Positions 1 through 10,900 of a stretch of DNA of 64,000 nt are shown in pieces; the first letter of the stretch is position 1; each line of letters opens with the position of its first letter. Location: positions 62,001 to 126,000 of the forward strand of contig NW_012236530.1 in assembly GCF_000787575.1 (NCBI RefSeq), read 5' to 3'. The stretch comes from Acytostelium subglobosum LB1. Its lineage: Eukaryota; Evosea; Eumycetozoa; Acytosteliales; Acytosteliaceae. The position numbers and the translations under genes are program-made. A model generated the notes under the pieces. It was not told the origin of the DNA. It saw nothing but the letters and a program-made list of their open reading frames with translations, and ran no database searches.

Positions 1-651
1 GGTGCACCACCCGGTTACGTTGGCTATGAAGAGGGTGGCACGCTCACAGAGGCCGTGCGCAGACGACCCTACTCACTGGTGCTGTTTGACGAGTTTGAAA
101 AGGCCCATCGCGAGGTATCCAACCTACTGCTGCAGATGCTCGACGACGGTCATCTCACCGATAGTCAGGGCAGAAAAGTAGACTTTAGAAACACAATGGT
201 CATCCTTACGAGCAATCTTGGTGCCGACATCCTGGCCAATCTGCCAGAGGGCACACCCAGCTCATCAGCACGCGAAGAGGTGATGAGTGTTGTGCGCTCC
301 AGGTTCCAGCCCGAGTTCCTCAATCGTATCGATGACATTATTCTGTTCAATCGTCTTTCCCGCAGTGACATGGATCACATCGTGGACATCCAACTTCAAG
401 ATCTCAGAAAGCTGTTGAGCGAAAGACAGATCGCAATCGTCGTTCGACAGAAGGCACTCAACTGGCTTGCCGATCAAGGGTATGACCCAGTGTACGGTGC
501 ACGTCCATTGAAGCGTGTGGTTCAGAAGTACCTTCTAAACCCAATGGCCAAGATGATACTCGAGGGCAAGATACAAGAGAGACAGACCGTCACAATTGAT
601 GTGGATGAGAAGACAAGTGAGCTATTGATAACATCATCATCAACCAACTAA
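1..651 (+). CDS. ClpB/Hsp78 AAA+ disaggregase, C-terminal part (5' end outside window)
   Basis: The frame is open from base 1, so the gene begins upstream; 216 residues are visible. They cover the second AAA+ module of the Hsp100 family. The pore loop (GYVGYEEGG) is at the very start, followed by a Walker B-type LFDEFEKAH, sensor 1 (LTSNLG), the arginine-finger region (FLNRIDD) and sensor 2 (GARPLKR) in the D2-small domain. Hsp100 proteins thread aggregated protein through the hexamer pore using ATP. The sequence resembles mitochondrial Hsp78/ClpB more than ClpA or ClpC, but the targeting peptide is not visible, so location is inferred. The stop is TAA at 649-651, and the next gene starts 167 bp later on the same strand. 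Confidence 0.93.
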   Translation, partial: GAPPGYVGYEEGGTLTEAVRRRPYSLVLFDEFEKAHREVSNLLLQMLDDGHLTDSQGRKVDFRNTMVILTSNLGADILANLPEGTPSSSAREEVMSVVRSRFQPEFLNRIDDIILFNRLSRSDMDHIVDIQLQDLRKLLSERQIAIVVRQKALNWLADQGYDPVYGARPLKRVVQKYLLNPMAKMILEGKIQERQTVTIDVDEKTSELLITSSSTN

Positions 652-818
652 TGTGTCTACAGTTAAATTAGTAAGAATAATAAATCAATAACATTGTATA
701 ACTTCATTCGTGGACTTTGGTTGTCCAGGAAACGACTCGTGTGTTTCGTTTCAATTCGTTTCTTTGAATCATATGCACAGTGTTCTTGAGATAGAGATAG
801 ATAGATAGAGATACAGAC

Positions 819-3107
819 ATGATGTCAATACATTCAGCCTTGTCGAGAAGGCATGGCTTGTTGTTTACATCATCATTGATCAGAAGGTATTCATCATATC
901 AAGTTAATGGCCCACTTCTTCAACATTGTTACACGACAAAGACAACACCATCATCCTCATCATCAACGTCCTCCTCAGCCTCTATCAAACCAAAGCTTGA
1001 GAAACAACAACAACAACAACAACAACAACAAACAATCGAAGAAGGAGAAGCAGAGAGAAAATTGATGAATGATATGTTGCAACTTCGTAAGATTGTAAAG
1101 AGAAAGAGTAAGAGTGGTCTACCAATGGAGTTGATAAAGTCAAGACCATTGTCATCGAGGAAGTCACATGATTGGTCTCATTTGCCACTGTCTGGTCTAT
1201 CAATCAAACGGAGATTGGCTGCAATCTCTGATCAACAGTGGCGGCATTGGATCAACGAGGAGGAGACCAACGAGATGAAGCGAAAGGGTGCCAACAATCA
1301 GAACCTGGCATTCTCATTTGGCATGTCAAACGTCGTCATTGACAGCTCAGCCAAGCAGGACGTCCTAGGACGACAGGCAATCAAAGAGAGACTTGAGCGT
1401 AAGCTCACTGAGGAGTGGAGCAAAGAGGCAAGGGCGAGCATTGAGCGACGTCTGAAACAGAGCTATAAATTGAAGCGAACCGCAAGCAGAGGACTAAAGG
1501 CACAGGAGCAAGACACTGCCACTCACCTGGTCCACTCATCCAATCAATCACAACCCTTCCAGAACTTCTTTGACGCGAAACGTGTCGATGAGTTGTTGGC
1601 CATGGACACTGCAAACCCTGGATCAATCACTTTCGAGGATCGCGTCTACCTTCATCTCTACTCCATTCAACTGTTCTCTCACAGCAACCTATTCAAGCGT
1701 GCCTCTGGCATGCTGTTGGACACTCACACTCAGTACGAGATCGACGTCACTTGCAAACACGACATTGAGCGATTGGCTGACGGCCAGGATTTCTTGGCAA
1801 TCGTTGATCTGGCCAACAAGCAGCGTACACGCACACGTCCAATCTATCAGCATCTCTTCCGACATCTCAAGTCCAAGGCCAAACTGTATCACTTCTTCTC
1901 GACACTGGAACGACAATACGTTGTGGATAGACTGGAAGCCACTGACTTTGCCAACTTTATCGAGGCATTCCTTTCACTGAATCAAGCCACCAGTGCCGAC
2001 ATGCTCATTCAACACATGTTGGACGTCAACTACGATATACCATATGAACTATTCCCAATCTATTTGGAGTACTACCGACGTCTGAACCAGCCCGTGGATG
2101 AGTTCCTCGACAAGTTGAACGAGCTTTCTGTGTTCTCTGGTGAACGCGAGGAGCTATTGGTACATCAACAAGAGTTTGAAAGATTGAGAAAGGAGGATAA
2201 TGACGATGTAGTGTGCAAAGACCAACAACCAATGACTTCGACAAAGGTGGCACGCGATCTACCTTTCTTCAAGTCGATACTCAGCTACTGTTATCAGCAC
2301 AGTCATTTGGACATGGTGGATCGCATTGAGGCCATCATGGCAAAGGAGAAGATATATCCTGATCTAGAGCTGTTCAATGCCAAGCTCAAGATGATGGCAG
2401 AGCAGGGCAAGCCACTGGACAATGAGGTGCTTCAGAGACATTCGGTCAACAACTCGGTCAAGCCCAATGGTCACACATTCCTAGCACTGCTCTACAGTAC
2501 TTTGGTCAAGATGGATGAGTTGGACGAGGCCAACCAAATGATCAAGACAATACCAAGCGAGTGGAAGTTCAAACCAAATCAATTCATTCACTCTTGTTTG
2601 ATCTATGGCTACAGCAAGTTGAATTATGGACTGGTATCAGTTGTACCAAAGGATGGCACGACAACAACAACACAATCTGATGGCAAGACACTAAGATTGT
2701 TACTCCAAGATATGAAAAGGTATAGAGATCAACGACCAATGAACCATGCAATAGTGGCCTACTCACTGGCCTATCATTCACATTCATCACAACTGGTCAT
2801 CAAAGTGTTGGATGACTTGGATACAAATGAATTCACTCGATCAATATTGGATCTCATTGTTTATGGTTATACTGTGATGAACAATCGTCGCACCAAGTCA
2901 GTGGTTGGTGTCACCAAGCGACCAGCTGTCATTGATGTTGACAATATGCTACAGGTATTGGAGTATGTCAACAAACGATTCGGTATCAAGTTGGATGAGT
3001 GCACAATGCATAGTGTACTTGGACAAATCAAGAACAACAAACAGATGACTGATCGTCAATTAACTTCATACCAACGACAATTAAAATCGATGATCAGTGT
3101 CGAATAG
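819..3107 (+). CDS. Mitochondrial pentatricopeptide-repeat (PPR)-like protein
   Basis: Single-exon protein of 762 residues. The N-terminus (MMSIHSALSRRHG..., rich in Ser, Arg and hydrophobic residues, without acids) looks like a mitochondrial targeting peptide. It is followed by a Ser/Thr stretch and a Gln run near residues 64-72. From about residue 480 to 640 there are helix-turn-helix units of PPR type, including PNGHTFLALLYSTLVKMDEL and KPNQFIHSCLIYGYSKL, with the usual Pro-Asn at the start of a repeat. PPR proteins bind organellar RNA. The repeats are degenerate, so the number is uncertain and the exact role (processing, stability or translation of mitochondrial RNA) cannot be read from sequence. 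Confidence 0.75.
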   Translation: MMSIHSALSRRHGLLFTSSLIRRYSSYQVNGPLLQHCYTTKTTPSSSSSTSSSASIKPKLEKQQQQQQQQQTIEEGEAERKLMNDMLQLRKIVKRKSKSGLPMELIKSRPLSSRKSHDWSHLPLSGLSIKRRLAAISDQQWRHWINEEETNEMKRKGANNQNLAFSFGMSNVVIDSSAKQDVLGRQAIKERLERKLTEEWSKEARASIERRLKQSYKLKRTASRGLKAQEQDTATHLVHSSNQSQPFQNFFDAKRVDELLAMDTANPGSITFEDRVYLHLYSIQLFSHSNLFKRASGMLLDTHTQYEIDVTCKHDIERLADGQDFLAIVDLANKQRTRTRPIYQHLFRHLKSKAKLYHFFSTLERQYVVDRLEATDFANFIEAFLSLNQATSADMLIQHMLDVNYDIPYELFPIYLEYYRRLNQPVDEFLDKLNELSVFSGEREELLVHQQEFERLRKEDNDDVVCKDQQPMTSTKVARDLPFFKSILSYCYQHSHLDMVDRIEAIMAKEKIYPDLELFNAKLKMMAEQGKPLDNEVLQRHSVNNSVKPNGHTFLALLYSTLVKMDELDEANQMIKTIPSEWKFKPNQFIHSCLIYGYSKLNYGLVSVVPKDGTTTTTQSDGKTLRLLLQDMKRYRDQRPMNHAIVAYSLAYHSHSSQLVIKVLDDLDTNEFTRSILDLIVYGYTVMNNRRTKSVVGVTKRPAVIDVDNMLQVLEYVNKRFGIKLDECTMHSVLGQIKNNKQMTDRQLTSYQRQLKSMISVE

Positions 3108-3477
3108 TCAAGTACCAATTCCGAGAGACGAATGAATGGGTTCATGCCCAGTGAGTGGGCGAGTCATGATCTGTCGTTGGTTGAACCACACGCACATACA
3201 CACAATTAAGGAAAGGAATTGAGATTTATGATTGTGGGGTGAGCATGATGCGCCCATTTGATCTTTTTTGCAATGCAAATAATCAAACAAACGAGTGGAC
3301 CACCCGAAGAGCGAGCTCCCTGATCCATCAGACTCGTGTGCCACTTTCATTCCAACGTACTCTAACAAGTAAATAACATCGACGGTAGAGATATAGATAG
3401 ATAGATATAGAGTGTTGAGGTGATCTGTATTATTGTCATTATAACAATACATATATATATATTAACAAACATAGTTT

Positions 3478-5094
3478 ATGAATCCAAGACACCAGTGCAT
3501 GTATCTGTACTCTTTGATGAGACATAGCCGATCAGTAGCATCATCATCAACATCAGGATCATCACAACAACAGCAGCAATCTATATTGAACTCTCTGAGG
3601 CAGTGTCAAAGAAATCAATCTACTACTACTACTACTACAACATCTGTCAACAGCGAGCTAAAGAATACTTGTAACACTACTACTGCATCATCATCCTCTT
3701 CATCCTCAATCTTTTCTTCATCTTCACGCCAACAACAAAACAGACAATACTCCTCATCATCATCATCACAACAACAACAACGCAAACAACAATATAACTT
3801 TAATAATAATAATAAGCAAAGACAGCAACAACAACACCAAAGACAATATAGAAATACCAAACAGGATAGACTAAAGACGTTGGGAATCTTGATATCACCA
3901 TCGTTCTTGTTGGCGGGCGCACCAATCTCTCCAGACTTGTTCTCTCCAGGAATGGTCCCAATGCCAGACCTGATTGATACTGTCGTAGACAACGACACCT
4001 CTTCTTCTTCTTTGGACAACAACCATCAAGAGGATACCACATCCACCACAACCACCACATCAACCACATCAACCACATCAACCACATCCACAGACACAGA
4101 CATCCAGCAGCAGCAGCAGCAGCAGTATCAATCACCCGACTTGACTAGCAACCCAGAGATGTCATTTGTTGATGAGGCAAGCAAGGAGCAGGCACTAAAG
4201 GCTGCTGCCACAGAGGAGGGTTCGTCGGTGCCATCCGTCCTCGAGGTCAACACTGACGTCGAGATGGACACGACCAGCAGCGGCAACGGTAACCTCCACT
4301 TTCACTCTGGAATCTGCGTTATTCCACATCCAAACAAGAGACACAAGGGAGGCGAGGATGCCTACTTTATCAGTCAGGATCGACGTGTGCTGGGCGTGGC
4401 AGACGGCGTAGGTGGCTGGGGTGACGTCGGCATCGATCCAAGCCTCTACTCCAACACTTTGATGGATGGTGCTAGGCTGGCCAGCAACCAAGAGACCGAA
4501 AGTCGCCACCCAGTCGACATCATGGAGAAGGCCTACATCCACTCGCAGCACGTCAAGGGAAGCAGCACCTGCTGCATCGTGGTGCTGGACGAAAACAACT
4601 TGATGTCTGCCAATCTTGGTGACAGTGGCTTCCTCATCATCCGTCGTGAGGAGCTGTACTTTAGGACCCGCGAACAACAGCATGCTTTTAACATGCCCTA
4701 CCAACTGGGCATGCAGTCGATCGACCGTCCCATCCACTCGGTGACATCATCGTTCGAGGTTGAGGAGGGCGACATCATAGTGATGGGCACGGATGGCGTG
4801 TTTGACAACCTCTTTGACGAGGAGATCTGCCGTATCTCCCTCAAGTACCGTGACGACCCCTACAAGATTGCCTCGATGATTGCCAAGCGCGCATACGAGG
4901 TGGCCAAGTCTTCGCACACCTTTACACCCTTCTGCAAGAACGCTGGACTCAACGGCTACGTGTTTAGTGGCGGCAAGTTGGATGACATCACAGTGATTGC
5001 CGGTGTCGTCTACAACGGTCCATTGCAGGAGCTAAAGTCTGACGTCTTTCTGGATGACATCTCACTCGAACAAGAAGAAGAGGGTGAGATTTAA
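3478..5094 (+). CDS. PTC7/PPTC7-type PP2C protein phosphatase, probably mitochondrial
   Basis: Single exon, 538 residues. The first 140 residues are low complexity (Ser, Thr, Gln, Asn) with basic residues at the extreme N-terminus, consistent with a mitochondrial presequence. The catalytic PP2C domain starts near residue 285. Metal-binding motifs are visible in order: GGEDAYF (about 293), VADGVGGW (about 308), NLGDSGFLI (about 380), GTDGVFDNL (about 437) and DDITVIAG (about 501). The order and the short domain match the PTC7 subfamily, whose members dephosphorylate mitochondrial matrix proteins and support coenzyme Q synthesis. Substrates here are inferred. All the metal-ligand aspartates appear intact. 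Confidence 0.88.
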   Translation: MNPRHQCMYLYSLMRHSRSVASSSTSGSSQQQQQSILNSLRQCQRNQSTTTTTTTSVNSELKNTCNTTTASSSSSSSIFSSSSRQQQNRQYSSSSSSQQQQRKQQYNFNNNNKQRQQQQHQRQYRNTKQDRLKTLGILISPSFLLAGAPISPDLFSPGMVPMPDLIDTVVDNDTSSSSLDNNHQEDTTSTTTTTSTTSTTSTTSTDTDIQQQQQQQYQSPDLTSNPEMSFVDEASKEQALKAAATEEGSSVPSVLEVNTDVEMDTTSSGNGNLHFHSGICVIPHPNKRHKGGEDAYFISQDRRVLGVADGVGGWGDVGIDPSLYSNTLMDGARLASNQETESRHPVDIMEKAYIHSQHVKGSSTCCIVVLDENNLMSANLGDSGFLIIRREELYFRTREQQHAFNMPYQLGMQSIDRPIHSVTSSFEVEEGDIIVMGTDGVFDNLFDEEICRISLKYRDDPYKIASMIAKRAYEVAKSSHTFTPFCKNAGLNGYVFSGGKLDDITVIAGVVYNGPLQELKSDVFLDDISLEQEEEGEI

Positions 5095-5458
5095 TATCAT
5101 TACAGTCCTTCTACCTTCCTACCTTCCTGCCTTTCATCTACCAACATCAATCGATCAACTACCCAACCTAACCTTTTTACCGCACCAACCCACTTTGGAA
5201 TCATCGAATCGATCCGAACACCTCGCAAGCTGCTTGCGTTCATTCGCCTATGTCCGGCCGCAGTCCAACAACAACAACAACAACAACAACAACACAAGGA
5301 GATCTCCTGTCTGCCACTCACACATGGCGGGAGGATTGTCCATCTAATCTAATCCATCCATCCCATCTCGAGTCATGGCTGTCATTGTGCTGGTCTGTCT
5401 AATAGATAATCAGCAGTTATCTGCAATGATACAAGTCAATCATTCAATAATATATTAC

Positions 5459-5494
<36 letters not shown>

Positions 5495-5739
5495 TCATCA
5501 TAATGCCTTCGGCTCATTCATCTCCTTTCGTCGTTTTAAATGTTTGGTGGTGATGTAAGGTGACCCCCACCAACCACATTCAAGTTCCTCAGATCAGTCA
5601 TAATCCTCTTCCTGTTGTTGGGGTGGGCTTGCCCTCAACAACCATCCATCCAGATACAAACAACATCACAGTATTCAAGCCAGATACTTTAGATTTATAA
5701 TACATATATATACATCTTCATACATATAATAATATATTA
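5095..5739. other. Intergenic spacer with simple repeats
   Basis: No gene recognised. It holds a (CAA)n tract near 5265-5294 and a (TTA/ATT)n tract of about 13 units near 5455-5493. The final 60 bases, just before the next gene, are very AT-rich, as expected of a dictyostelid promoter. Confidence 0.7.
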
Positions 5740-7765
5740 ATGACAATGAACATAAATTTGTTAGTTCTAACAACATCGTTGTTATTGTTGGGTGTGAATG
5801 CATTTGATTCACCATTCCACCCATCAACTCAACGTGTAATAGACACATTGTTTGATTCCATCCAACAATCACAATTCCAGTAAGAATAAGATAAACATTA
5901 CATCATCATGTAACAAACTACTTACTTAATCTATAATCATAGATCGGACCAGTCATTTGATTTCTTCAAGTCCTGGCATCAACAAAAAGGACTGTTTCCA
6001 ACTGCTGTTCATATTAACTTTTGTGGTGATGAATTAAAGACAGAGGCAAGGAGACAGTTGGCCATACCAGACAGTAATATGTTTGTTACAACATTTATGT
6101 TATACACTCTGTTGGAATCACAGAGAATGGGCACAATATCAGGTGACGCACATATGATAGACTTGGCTGTGGAAGCCTTGATATCATATTCAGATGGCAA
6201 CTCACCTCAAGGTAGTGGAATCTACACATTCTGGCCACAGGTCTATAACTCTAGTGCTGGTATCTTCTACCAGAGCCCCTACAACTTGGTCAGTTTGATG
6301 AACGAGTTTGACACATATGAGGATGCTGCTATCTTTGTCGCAGAACTACTGAAAGAGTATGGAATCGTCACTGATCTCAAGTCAATGGGACAGTTCATCA
6401 AGACAATGCAGGTCGTCTTCCATATACCCCCAGACACGGACGACACTGGCTGCAACCTAGCATTGGGTGGTGTTCTATACGAGTTGCAGGACGACCTGCC
6501 AAACTCATGGCGCATGTGGTCAGGAAACAATACCAACGTCACCTACACTCTGGAGCAATATAGTCGCTATGCCTATCGACCATATTCAAACCAAGTCGAT
6601 CAGAACTCTATCGATCCACGTACATATTATATAATCAGAGGATTCTTACATCAATGGATTGCCGATGGAAATGCACCGGAGGATCTAGTACTTCCTGGCA
6701 CTTGGGTGGATGCAATCTCACAACAATCAAGATATTTCCCATACCTTCAGATGCCATTCAATGAGAACAATATCGATCTGTCAGTGGCATGTAATTCATT
6801 GTTTGGCATTGCCACGGTGATCAAGCTGCATGGTATTGGTATCATAACACCAGACATTGAACGTATGGTAACATCGATATATAAGCTATTGGCCTATGGT
6901 ATCAATAGTGAGATAGTATACTCAAGGCCAGACCTTGCCCTACTCTACTATCCATCCATCTATGATTATAGTTGGTTCGTGAGTAGGGTAGTCTTCTTCC
7001 TTGAGGAGTACAATCAGACATCTCCAGATACATTCCCTCAACTTGTAAGTTAATGACCTCTCACCATCAATGACAAAATACCTACTTACTGCAACACCTC
7101 AACAGTTGACCAACACATTGGAAACACTTCGATCAGTTATGATGAATAATGGAACCAATCAGATAGTATCAAGAGCTCTGGAAGACCAACAAGGTGGATT
7201 CTATTGGCAAGATTTCTTGGGCAATGATGACACTCTATTTGGAAAGAAGAAAGAGTATGGTGAGGACAGATTCGCCAGCAGCGCACTGGCATTGAATGCA
7301 CTGTACGACACTTGGACATTTCCTATTCCAGGTGGACCCAAGCGTGTGTGGCGACAGGAAACTCCGCCCACCTTGAAGGCCATCATCGAGGGTGGTGTAT
7401 CATACCTAAAGGATAACGTAATGTTTGATTCCTCCAAGACATACAATGCTTTCTTTAGTGGATCTATGAAGAGTATGAGCTCATTCCCTTTATTCTTCCC
7501 AAGTAATCTTTGTCAGTACTTCAATGGCACGACATGCAATCCAAATGCTCAGCCAGGAGGCGACACGATGGAGATCATCGGTGCAGTGTCTGGCGTGATC
7601 AACGAGACCGAGTATCAACAAATGTTAACCGAGACATGGTTTGGCAGTGCAGTACCCATCAGCTGGACCAGTTATAATCCATCGGCATTCCCATACTGGT
7701 CATCAACACCGCTCACCTATGGACTGACCATCCTGGCACTTTCAAAGTCGACGGTCACAGTTTGA
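5740..7765 (+). CDS. Secreted protein with DxDDTG motif, possible alpha/alpha-toroid fold
   Basis: Three exons are inferred: 5740-5879, 5943-7044 and 7106-7765, joined at GTAAGA...TAG and GTAAGT...CAG sites with frames matching. The product is 633 residues. The start is chosen because it gives a signal peptide (MTMNINLLVLTTSLLLLGVNA) ending before FDSPF. Several N-glycosylation sequons follow. Repeated helical pairs ending in Ala/Leu-rich strings (DRFASSALALNALYDTW, for example) suggest an alpha/alpha toroid as in terpene cyclases and glycoside hydrolases. At residues 211-216 the motif DTDDTG resembles the DxDDTA acid motif of class II terpene cyclases. I do not recognise the family, and the cyclase link is only a suggestion. 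Confidence 0.72.
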
Positions 7766-7900
7766 AATAAAGGATCGATTCTAAGAAAAAAAAGTTGATT
7801 ATCCATCATCGTTTGAAGCGAAGTTGGGTGTCTTTTGTGTTCATTCCAACATAATCTCATAATATTATACATGTACTCTTGTTAACATGTACCTGATCAA

Positions 7901-10900
7901 ATGAATGGAAGACCAGGCGCGAGCAATCCAACAGCAGCAACAACGACAACACCTCATCAGCATAGCAGACCAAAGCGTATCGACCTGTTGTGTGACGAGA
8001 TTGATAGCTATATAGAGCCATCACTCGATATCTCTTCGTTGTATGACTCTGTCACTCCGATCAGACAGACACAGACCACAGCCACGACGACAACAACCAC
8101 AACAACTGCCACTCACCAGTGGTTCCAACCTGTGACCAAGCCAGATACAGATGAATCAGATGATGCAAACGACGACAATGATGATTATGTGTCACGTGCT
8201 CCTCCCTCCCGTGGAGGAAAGCAACAACAACAGAACATCCAACAAGCATCAACCAAGAAGAGGAAGCAACCAGCAAAGCCAACCTCAAGGTCTAAGCTCA
8301 AGAGTGCATCTAACAGCAACAGCAACATCAACAGCAGAAGTAATTCAAAGGTGACATACATCGATGATGATGGTGATGATAACAAAGTTAATGATGTGCT
8401 CATGGTGGAATCGGATGATGACGGTGACTTCATCGCCCAAAAGACAATGCGCACAATATCAAGTACCGAGCCCAACATGCCACTCTATCAATCAAAGTCA
8501 TCTTACTTCAATATCGACAAGACCATCACAAAGTTGAATGACAGCAATGACAAGCTCACCGACATTCTCAATCGCAAGCGAGCAATGACCAGCAACAACA
8601 ATAACAGCAATGAGCCATCAAAGTTTAACCAGTTGCTTCAACAATTAAGGTCATCATCATCCTCAGCTTCAGCACCTCTTGCACCGACACCAGCTCCTCC
8701 AAATGGTCCACCAATGTCGAGAAGCAATCAACTCTATAGCCGGTTCTCTTTGGACACAGTGCCTGTAGCACCAGTCAACAAACCACCTCCAAAGACATCC
8801 AAACAACAGACCTCAGTATCCCCTATGAAGAAGCCACAACCACAACAACAGGATCATCAGGATCAACAAAAGAGAATCAGTACATCAATGGCCCCTCCAA
8901 TCACTCCATTCCATTCAGCAACACCACAACAACAACAACATCAATCACCAAAGCCAAGCCAGACACTGAGCGACGACGATGACTTTGAGTTCTCACCATT
9001 TGCAATGTCCTCAATGCCATTGATAGACTCTCCATTCAAACCCAAGGGCCTGTACGAGCAGATGGAACCAAGCACCCTCAGTCAAGCGTCACAATTATCC
9101 TTTGACTTTTCATTGCCCACTCAATCACGTGCCTCACAACCATCCAACAATCTGCTTGGAGCGCTGCAACAGCATGCAAACGTACCAATCACGACGACAA
9201 CATTATCACGTACACCATCATCAACAAAGCGCTACGAGAGACTCATTGCCATTGAGGTCAACTACCAAGTGTTCCCAGGCGAGACCAAACAATCAAACCC
9301 AATTCACAAGAAGACAGTGCGATGTTACAGCGAGGAACTGGCAACCGAGCGAGTTGTGTGGCTGTTTGGAGAGTGGTGCTACACGCCCATCAATTCAGGC
9401 GATGTTCTAAACGTCATTGGCGAGTACGACATGGAGCATGGTGCATTCGTTGTGGACAACAACAAGAACCTGATCGTCCTGCACCCAGACCTTCTGATCA
9501 CAGGCACTGAGCTGGGTGGCAGCTTCACATGCTCGCGGCGTGCCCTTCTCAAGGAGCAGATGTCCAGTGAGTTCAATAGCACTGTGCCACTGTATGGAAG
9601 TATTGTGCATGAGGTCTTCCAGCGATGTCTCAGTGAGATTCATTTCGAGAAGGAGTACATCAGTTCATACAAGCGTGACGTACTACTGCAGCCCAACTAT
9701 GCTCTGAAGCTATCGTCTCTTGGTGAGACACACGACGAGGCATCCAATCACATTGAGCTCTGGCAGAGCACCATCCAGAACTTTGGCAACACATTCATCG
9801 ACAGCCAGAACAGCAAGAAGAACATCATCGAGATTGAGAATCAAAAGTGGCACATGCAGATCACAAAGGTATTGGACATTGAAGAGAATATCTGGTCTCT
9901 AATGTATGGACTGAAGGGTAAGATCGACTCGTCCGTGGAGATCAAGCTGAGAAAGCCATTCGAGTCGCCCTCCAAGAGGAAGAAGCAATCTCCCTCCAAG
10001 GGCAAGAGGCAGAGCAAGACTACAACCAACACTGATGACTCTGTCAAGTACCTCAACGTGCCATTCGAGATCAAGACTGGCAAGCCATTCGAGGTACCCT
10101 TCATCTCTCACACTTCACAAGTGTTGATTTACATATTGATGATGAATGATAGATATAGTAAGTGTCAACAACAGCGCACCTACCTGCCATTCAATGTGAC
10201 TAACAATCCACCAACCTTAACATATATAGACCAGGATATCAACCTTGGATTATTGTACTACCTAAAGAACTCCAAAGAAAAGGTTGGCAAGAACTATGGA
10301 TTGATTCATCCAGTACTCCCAACTCGAAATCAGATCAGATCATTGATTGTGGCACGCAATATCTTGGTACACTATATAAATCAGAACAACAGAATGGTGC
10401 TCAATCCCAATCCAATACTGCCAAAGATGCTCAAGGAGCCACACATCTGTGCCAAGTGCTATCTCATCGATCAATGTCTTCTTCATCACAAGGTAGGTCC
10501 ACTCAGTGTTATTTATCATTACTTCCTCCACCATATTTGGATACTAACCAACCATCAAATAATATAGTCTGTTGAGAATGGTGACAGACATACAAGTGGA
10601 CTTGGTGACTTGTTCGACAGCAAGACATCACATCTCAAACCATCGCATCTAGAGTACTTGAAGAAGTGGAACAAACTGATATCATTGGAGTTGGAATCCA
10701 ACAACAACTATAGGAAGTTGATCTGGAACTATCCAAGCAAGTTCAGAGAGGACAAGGGATTGTATGTTAGACTGACTGAAAACAATGCTTGGATGATGAA
10801 CTAACTCATACTACCTGACAGATGTATTGGAGCAATGACATTGGAGAAGGAGAAGACATTGCCAGAGGGTGGTGTTTTATACAAGTTCAGTGTACAGGAC

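Noticed and set aside
4195-4737. Minus-strand 180-codon frame
   Set aside because: Antisense of the PP2C catalytic domain.
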